The notes beneath the pieces are model-generated. The model saw only the letters and a program-made list of their open reading frames with translations. It ran no database searches and was not told where the DNA came from. From Heloderma charlesbogerti (lineage: Eukaryota > Chordata > Lepidosauria > Squamata > Helodermatidae): DNA of 64,000 nucleotides. The stretch is from NCBI GenBank assembly GCA_026122225.1, contig JANEZZ010001491.1:1-64000 (forward strand). The letters are read 5' to 3'. Position numbers and translations under genes: made by a program. This document shows, one piece after another, positions 58,431 to 64,000 of the stretch (position 1 is the first letter of the stretch; the number at the start of each line of letters is the position of its first letter).

Positions 58431-59403
58431 CTGTAAATGCTTATTAAGGTCTAACAGTATGCAATGACAGCGAGGCATCTTCTTGTCTTCCTTTGAAATA
58501 CTCCCTGTTCTGCCTGAGAGAGAGAAAAAAATCTCAGTAGGAACTATCTCCTCACTCTTAAAATATATTACCCAGTCTCTGAATATCTTGCCAATAATTG
58601 CTGAAGATCAGGTGGAAGTCTGTTGCTAACAGAACAGCTAAGGATAATCTAGGAGTTCTGGCCAAAAGAAGACAGAACTGACAATAAGTGACAGATTGTA
58701 GTGGGAGGCAAGAGCGGTGGCAAGGGGAACAAGAACATAGCAAGAACCATATGGGAAGAAAGAGAGATAACAGTCTGGAGGAAGGACCAGTAGCCAGGTA
58801 CTCCATTATTCACTAAGTCTAGAAGATGATTATGAATACAGGCTAGAGCACTAGCCATTCTACTAGGCGAGTAGCTGCCTCAAGTAAAATTGTACTGCAA
58901 ATACAGGTTGCAGGCTGTTTCGACAAATTACAAAGCAACAAGCCTGGGTTTGCCTGCAAGTGCACATTCACAAGGAGCTGCAGTCTGGCAAGTACAGCAA
59001 TATTTCCAAACACATGTTGTCATGTCTGCACTTTACATTTTAGGTGTACACCTAAGAAAACCCAACAGCTTTTGAAATGGTCCTCAGAGCCACCGTACTA
59101 CATATAACCTCGCTGCTCAGGTATCCCAGGAAGGCCTGATGACTAGGGAACATTGGCAAGAGCTAGGATAACAGTGAAGATAGAAGGGTCCACAGCAAAG
59201 TATTGTGAATAGCAGCCTCTGAAGACATTGGCCCAGTGCTCACCAAGAGGAAGAGGTAAGAGGGGGCCCAGGACTAGGAACATCAGCAGTCATCAGGCTT
59301 TAAAAAATAATAATTAGGCCTGCTCACTGTGTGATCCTATGCGTTTTTATGTTTTCAGCACCTCAGTTGGCTAAAGCCAAATGAAAGATGAAATGGTGTA
59401 AGG

Positions 59404-59534
59404 CAGCCTTCCAACGTGATGCCCTCCAGGTGTTTGGCCTACACCTCCCAGCATTCCTGATCATTGGCTACGCTGGCTGAGGCTGATGGAAGTTGAAGCC
59501 CAAACATCTGGAGGGGCCCAGATTAGGGAAGCCA
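59404..59534. mobile_element. hAT-like fold-back MITE, copy 8
   Basis: cagccttccaacgtgatgcc and gcccagattagggaagcc are the inverted ends; caggtgtttggcctacacct pairs with gttgaagcccaaacatctgg. Confidence 0.65.
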
Positions 59535-60092
59535 TGCGGGATATTGCTAGAGATGTGGCATGTGAGGGTGAAGAAAGAAAAAGAACCTGCTCATCTGATA
59601 AATTTGCCAGGCTAGTTCCTGCTGAATTGTAGTTAAAAGTCCTTAATCTCCTGTGCTCCTTTCTGGAAAAATATTTGCCATTTGACTTAAAAGCTGGCCC
59701 ACTGATAGCAGCGGTATCCATACCTCTGGGTACAATGTGAGCCCTGCCATCTAAAATGACCCAGTCACCAATATCTTGCACATAATCTTACCTTTTATTT
59801 GGCCTAGCCAGTTGAACTGAATTCATCTTAATCGTTTAATAAAAAATATCCAAGATTTATTTATTCCCAAACGCTTTGTTTATAAGTTTTCTCATTATAT
59901 AGATGCATGGCTATAGTATTGTCTTTATTTGTTTTCCTCTTATGCCTTCAGGCATGCCAATGTAGACATGATAATTTTAATTTATTCTATTCTGCTTTCT
60001 TGTGTAATTTAGTAATGTTTTGGTAAAAGTCATCCCTAGCGTCCACCTTTCTGTGTATTTTGAATTCACTGCAACATGTGATGACGGCCACC

Positions 60093-60312
60093 AATTGACA
60101 CAGCTTTAAACAGGGATTAGTCAAATTCATGGAGGATAAAGCTATCAATGGCTACTAGTCCGGATGGCTATATGCTATGTCCAGTATCAGAGGCAACATG
60201 CCTCTGGATACTAATCTCTGGGGACCAGCATCAGGAGAGAGCTATTAGGCTCATCTCTTGCTTGTGGAAAACAGGAGGCTGGACAAGATGGATGTTAGTC
60301 TGATATATTCCA
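60093..60312 (+). repeat. CR1-like LINE 3' segment
   Basis: gggattagtcaaattcatgg, ctatcaatggctactagtcc, agtatcagaggcaacatgcc, tctggggaccagcatcagga and caggaggctggacaagatgg are the forward version of the repeat at 42505-42688. The longest copy here. Confidence 0.75.
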
Positions 60313-60694
60313 AATTTTAGATTCCATAACATCCCATTCCAATTGGTTATAGTTGGAGGAAGGCAGGTGGACCTATAAATCACTGAAAAATCACTGAAAA
60401 TGTAAGCAATCTGACTCTTGTGTTTTTATACCTCACATAAGCTAAAAATAGCAATAGATTTTAATGGAGCACTATGGTCAGAAGCTATTGTCATTAATCC
60501 CTCAACATACAAATCTGAAGGCCACATTAGCTGGACTATGCTGTAGCTGCATTTAAAAAAAAAAACCCTGTTATATCATTTGTATTAAGAGGCTTGTGAT
60601 CCCTACTTCCTTGATTATCCAGTCCACCAGACCCATATTTCCCATTCCCACAACGACCACAGCATACAACCACTCCTGTTCCAGGCTCAGCATT

Positions 60695-60838
60695 TTAAAG
60701 TGCATTTATTTATATAACCTGCCTTTCTTCCAGGATGGAACTCAAGGAGGCATACATGGGGTTCCCAGGTGGGTGGCCTGGCCATACCCAGACCTGCTTA
60801 GTTTCAGCAAGATGGCTACATCATGTGACCTCAGACCT
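60695..60838 (-). repeat. 5S-rRNA-derived SINE with the common RTE/Sauria-type tail, minus strand
   Basis: Forward ggttcccaggtgggtggcct, ccatacccagacctgctta and gcttagtttcagcaagat follow the reverse complement of 5S rRNA (...ttcccaggcggtctccc...accaggcccgaccctgcttagcttccgagat...). The 3' tail (forward atttatttatataacctgcc, ttcttccaggatggaactcaagg) is not the CR1 tail of the 5S element at 10071-10231. Confidence 0.6.
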
Positions 60839-60942
60839 TTCAGCACTCAGCCATGATTTTGTCCCCTCCCTTCCCTCAGACCTGTGCCCTTCTTCTCTGT
60901 CTTTCTCAGTTCTTTGCTCACTGCTTGGCTAGTCTCGATTCT

Positions 60943-61015
60943 AGCTTTCCCCAACCTGGGAAATGATGGGACTTGCAGTCCAACACATCTGGAAGGCACA
61001 AGGTTGGGGAAAGCT
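60943..61015. mobile_element. hAT-like fold-back MITE, copy 9 (internally deleted)
   Basis: agctttccccaacctggg and aaggttggggaaagct are the inverted ends, but the left inner arm is missing, leaving 73 bp. Confidence 0.6.
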
Positions 61016-62407
61016 GCTCTATTCCCTCTCCTTCAGCTATTCTACCTCCTCGGCAGAACTCTGTTCTCAACCCCATTCTTACAAACGCTTCTGCCTCTCT
61101 ATCACCCAAGAGCACATAGCCCATACTGTTTCTAGGCTCCATGTGAGACGGCTGCTCCTCAGCCAAAGAGAACCCTTATTCAACCAACAGCAAGCACTCC
61201 ATCACCGACTCTTTGCTCCTCAGCCATTACACTGTTTGGAAATATCCCAAGTCACATGAGGAACTCAGCTGACAGGAAGCACCTCAGACATGAAAATTAA
61301 TCCAAATGAAAGCTCTCTCTCCCTCTTCAAGTATACACCGCATATTAAAATGTCTTTACCATTTTTCCATGGTTTTGAAATTGTTTCCTGATTCGTTTTG
61401 CCATTTCACGTTGCAGTGCCTTATTTTTCCCATGTTTCTGATAATGCAACAATAGGACTTGCGGGAAAGGAAACCATGGTAACCAGCTAAACACTGGGCA
61501 GCAGCAGCAGCTATTGTCTCAGAAGAACACAGAGCGCTCCTGCATTTCAACGCCTACCACCAATTCCTCCTTGCTTTCCTTTTCATCTTTGTCCTAATTA
61601 AACAAGTTTCCAACCACAAAACTGACACTGGGGATGATGTCTTATTGTTGCCATCATCTGTCATAGGTCTTGGCATTAAGCAGGCCCTACTGTTTAGCTG
61701 ACTTTAAAGGCAGATTTAATACCCCCTGGAATTAATTAGGAATTTCCAGTTCCTTTTAGCTGTAAGGAATTTCTGATTTACATTACAATATATTCTGTAA
61801 CACTTTTATGCTTACTTGCACTCATAGATACATATGAAATAATTTGCTTTGGGTAGTGTTTTTTTCTTTAATAAACTTTGCTTCTGGGATGTAGAGAACT
61901 GACAATGCTTTTATTTAATATTAATCAACAAACTTTTTTTCAAGAACAAAAACATATGAAGTTACACTTATACATGTTAACCTTTTTTAAAGTAATGAAT
62001 TATTTTCAACATTCCTCCCAAGTTTTATTTTCTTTGAGGAAAACCCACTCTCTTTAATTCTATGGTTTTCACTTCAAAGTCCATAATCCACCCCTATTAC
62101 ACACTGGATTGAAATCTATGAGCTGCACAGCAAATACCAGCGACCATTTACACACATGCAGCCCCACTGATTGCAAGAGAGCCCTGCTAGGCTTGCTCAT
62201 CTAGGCTAGTAAACACTGCTATTTGAAATACAACCTTGTGCTTGCTGTTTTGTTTTTAACTGAGAGAATCCATTTGGATTCTCTACCTTGGCTGTTTTCA
62301 GCTGACTGGTGTATTCACAACCAGCCTCATCTAAATTAGGATGGCCAGGACACATACATTTTAATGCAGCATTGTGCCTCTGCTGTAATACAAAACCAAA
62401 CCAAACC

Positions 62408-62579
62408 TAGAGATGTGAAGGCCTGGAAAAACCCAGAAAATAAAAGGGTGGAGAGGAAATGGGGGAATTTTATTTTAATTCCCCCCCCCCATTTTCTTGC
62501 CAGGGATTTTTGGAAAATTGGCAAAACAAGCAAATTTTGTTTTCCTGTTTGTTTTTCTCCCCAGGCCTTCGTATCTCTA
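62408..62579. mobile_element. Second hAT-like MITE family, 172 bp
   Basis: Ends tagagatgtgaaggcctgg and ccaggccttcgtatctcta are inverted (one mismatch). A perfect 8-bp duplication accaaacc lies at 62400-62407 and 62580-62587. Interior is an imperfect hairpin (aggaaatgggggaattttat, ccccattttcttgcc, ggcaaaacaagcaaatt). Terminus TAGAGATG resembles the TAGGGATG of the GC-rich element at 40427-41225. Confidence 0.88.
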
Positions 62580-64000
62580 ACCAAACCTTACAATAATAAA
62601 ACCTAAAATTATCATATATTAACATTAATATATATTAAAGCCACACCATACCAGTCACTGAAAGCCAGCCATCAAAATAAATGGTGTACGGTATTTTGAA
62701 AAGATATCTAGGTTTGGGCTTTGCAGGCATTCCATAATTGTTGTTCAGCCCCTGGGAATAGTGTGAGCACTTAATGTGCAGAGTTAGAATACTGAAAATA
62801 TTGCAATGGGACACAGAGGATGTGCCTTATGTATATAGGGCCCAAGCTAGCATAGGCTTCATAGGCAAAAACCCACCTCTGGAGTTTATCTGTTCAAGCA
62901 TTTTACCTTGCCTTGTCGCAATGCTCGATACTGCTTACAATGTAAATCAATGGAAAAACAAAGTATTCGTCATAAAAACATACTCCAACATACAACCATA
63001 AAACCAAGAGTAAAAATACAAGCCAGCAGACTGCAGGAAGAAATGTGTTTCATCCCCACCATGAACAGAAGTTTTATAGTCATTTCAGGGCAGCGCCATG
63101 TGTAACATACCACAATTTATCCTGAGGGTATAAAAGGTATACATTTCCACAGCCAAATTTGAATCTAATTTCCTATGAGGTGAATATGTAAGAATGCTTC
63201 TGGTTACCATGACATTCTAGACTTCCAGGAACACTGATGAATCAAGGGGTTAATTTGAAAGACCACTAGAACCCAAACCTTATCTATGGTTGTTGTGTTC
63301 ATGCCCTCCCCAGGGTCCCAAGTAGTGCACGCTGTTTCACCATCTCAATCACCTCTTTCATATAGTTTCCAACCATGGAAAAAGGAGGAACAAAATAGGG
63401 GAGGTTTGGAACTCACAAGGACCACAAAAAGGAAAGTATGGTAGAAAGGGAGAATCCCTGCCTGTCTTACATCTTGTTCTATTTGTGTTAATATACTATT
63501 ATGGATGATTGTGTGAATATCTGGATGGATCATCATATCTATACAGATGAGCCTCAGCAACACCAGAGTCAGTGATGCCCAAAATATTCACGCAGCATCT
63601 CAGCTTGTTACGTTTCTGTGGTTATAAAGCAGTTAAACCTAAATGAGATAACAAATTTAAAGGGCTGCATTACCAGGTTCTGCTGCTTTAGAGGCTCAGT
63701 ACATTCTATTGATACTCTAAATACAGATAGTAAAGTACTATAATGGCTCAGTCCTATGAAGAGTTGGGCATGTTCAACCCTATTGAAAAATCAATGGGTT
63801 TAAACACATCTCATTCTGCATATGATTAGGTGTTCAAACAAGATAACTTAGTCTTTAAAGAATAAAAACATAATATCCACAAAAGCCATAATATAACAAC
63901 ATAACAGAGAAGGCCTGGCAAGGGTCAAAGCTGTTTTTCCAAAGGTTAGGTTACTCATAATTGATTCATATAAACTTTAAAAACAAAGAAACAAGGACAC

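Larger units (their letters stand above)
45539..64000 (-). other. CHN1 alpha2 intron, at least 18.5 kb (5' end outside the window)
   Basis: I found no upstream SH2 exon (REFHG...GSYLIRES region) here, so the intron probably continues past the right edge. It contains SINEs (48430-48660, 53572-53757, 53880-54140, 60695-60838), CR1-like pieces (49335-49418, 60093-60312), a LINE ORF scrap (49485-49692), fold-back MITEs (50338-50404, 52566-52701, 55329-55465, 58299-58430, 59404-59534, 60943-61015, 62408-62579), a (CA)n run and a LINE tail (57655-57916). The remainder, e.g. 45540-48420, 51000-52550, 54150-55300, 55500-56960 and 62590-64000, holds nothing I can support. Confidence 0.75.

Noticed and set aside
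59461..59781. 106-aa minus-strand frame
   Set aside because: It begins inside a MITE and shows no match to CHN1 SH2 or any family I know; no convincing splice sites consistent with an exon.
45539..64000. Search for the preceding SH2 exons of alpha2 (REFHG, GSYLIRES, GTYTLALR)
   Set aside because: No matching translated block with splice sites was seen; they are presumably beyond the right edge.

Overview
The window is nuclear DNA from a squamate reptile (lizard or snake). The evidence is the repeat content: Sauria-type tRNA SINEs, two full-length RTE/BovB LINEs, CR1 and L2-like LINE tails, 5S-rRNA-derived SINEs, and many fold-back hAT-like MITEs, set in an AT-rich, intron-dominated landscape. 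No prokaryotic, organellar or viral gene block was seen. The exact species cannot be told from the sequence.

The only host gene recognised is CHN1 (alpha-chimaerin, a Rac GTPase-activating protein), on the minus strand and incomplete at both ends. In transcription order the exons are: the last SH2 exon of the alpha2 isoform (45538-45250); the alpha1-specific first coding exon (32416-32165), whose 3' part (32242-32165) is also an ordinary internal exon for alpha2; the C1 zinc-finger exon (16688-16604); the C1 end plus RhoGAP start (1242-1069); and the RhoGAP arginine-finger exon (360-283). All junctions have GT/AG signals and the phases agree. The alpha1 codons just before 32242 also serve as the polypyrimidine tract and AG of the alpha2 acceptor. 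The earlier SH2 exons and the rest of RhoGAP lie outside the window or were not found.

Layout: 1-1.3 kb, two RhoGAP exons. 1.3-16.6 kb, intron holding an ORF2-less L1 (HAL1-like, 3300-8632) split by a decayed BovB (4672-7905), plus SINEs and MITEs. 16.7-32.1 kb, intron with several large fold-back elements and a MIR-like SINE. 32.2-33.2 kb, alpha1 first exon and probable internal promoter. 33.2-45.2 kb, alpha2 intron with a full-length BovB carrying an intact 1047-codon ORF and an 11-bp target-site duplication (36185-39408), and a GC-rich, CpG-rich, giant-palindrome hAT-like element (40427-41225). 45.5-64 kb, intron with SINEs and more hAT-like MITEs, two of them with perfect 8-bp target-site duplications.

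Most notable items: the intact BovB, the GC-rich palindromic element, the ORF2-less L1 with its own target-site duplication, 5S-headed SINEs with two different tails, and the dual-use alpha1/alpha2 exon. All identifications are by eye from protein and repeat recognition; no database search was run.
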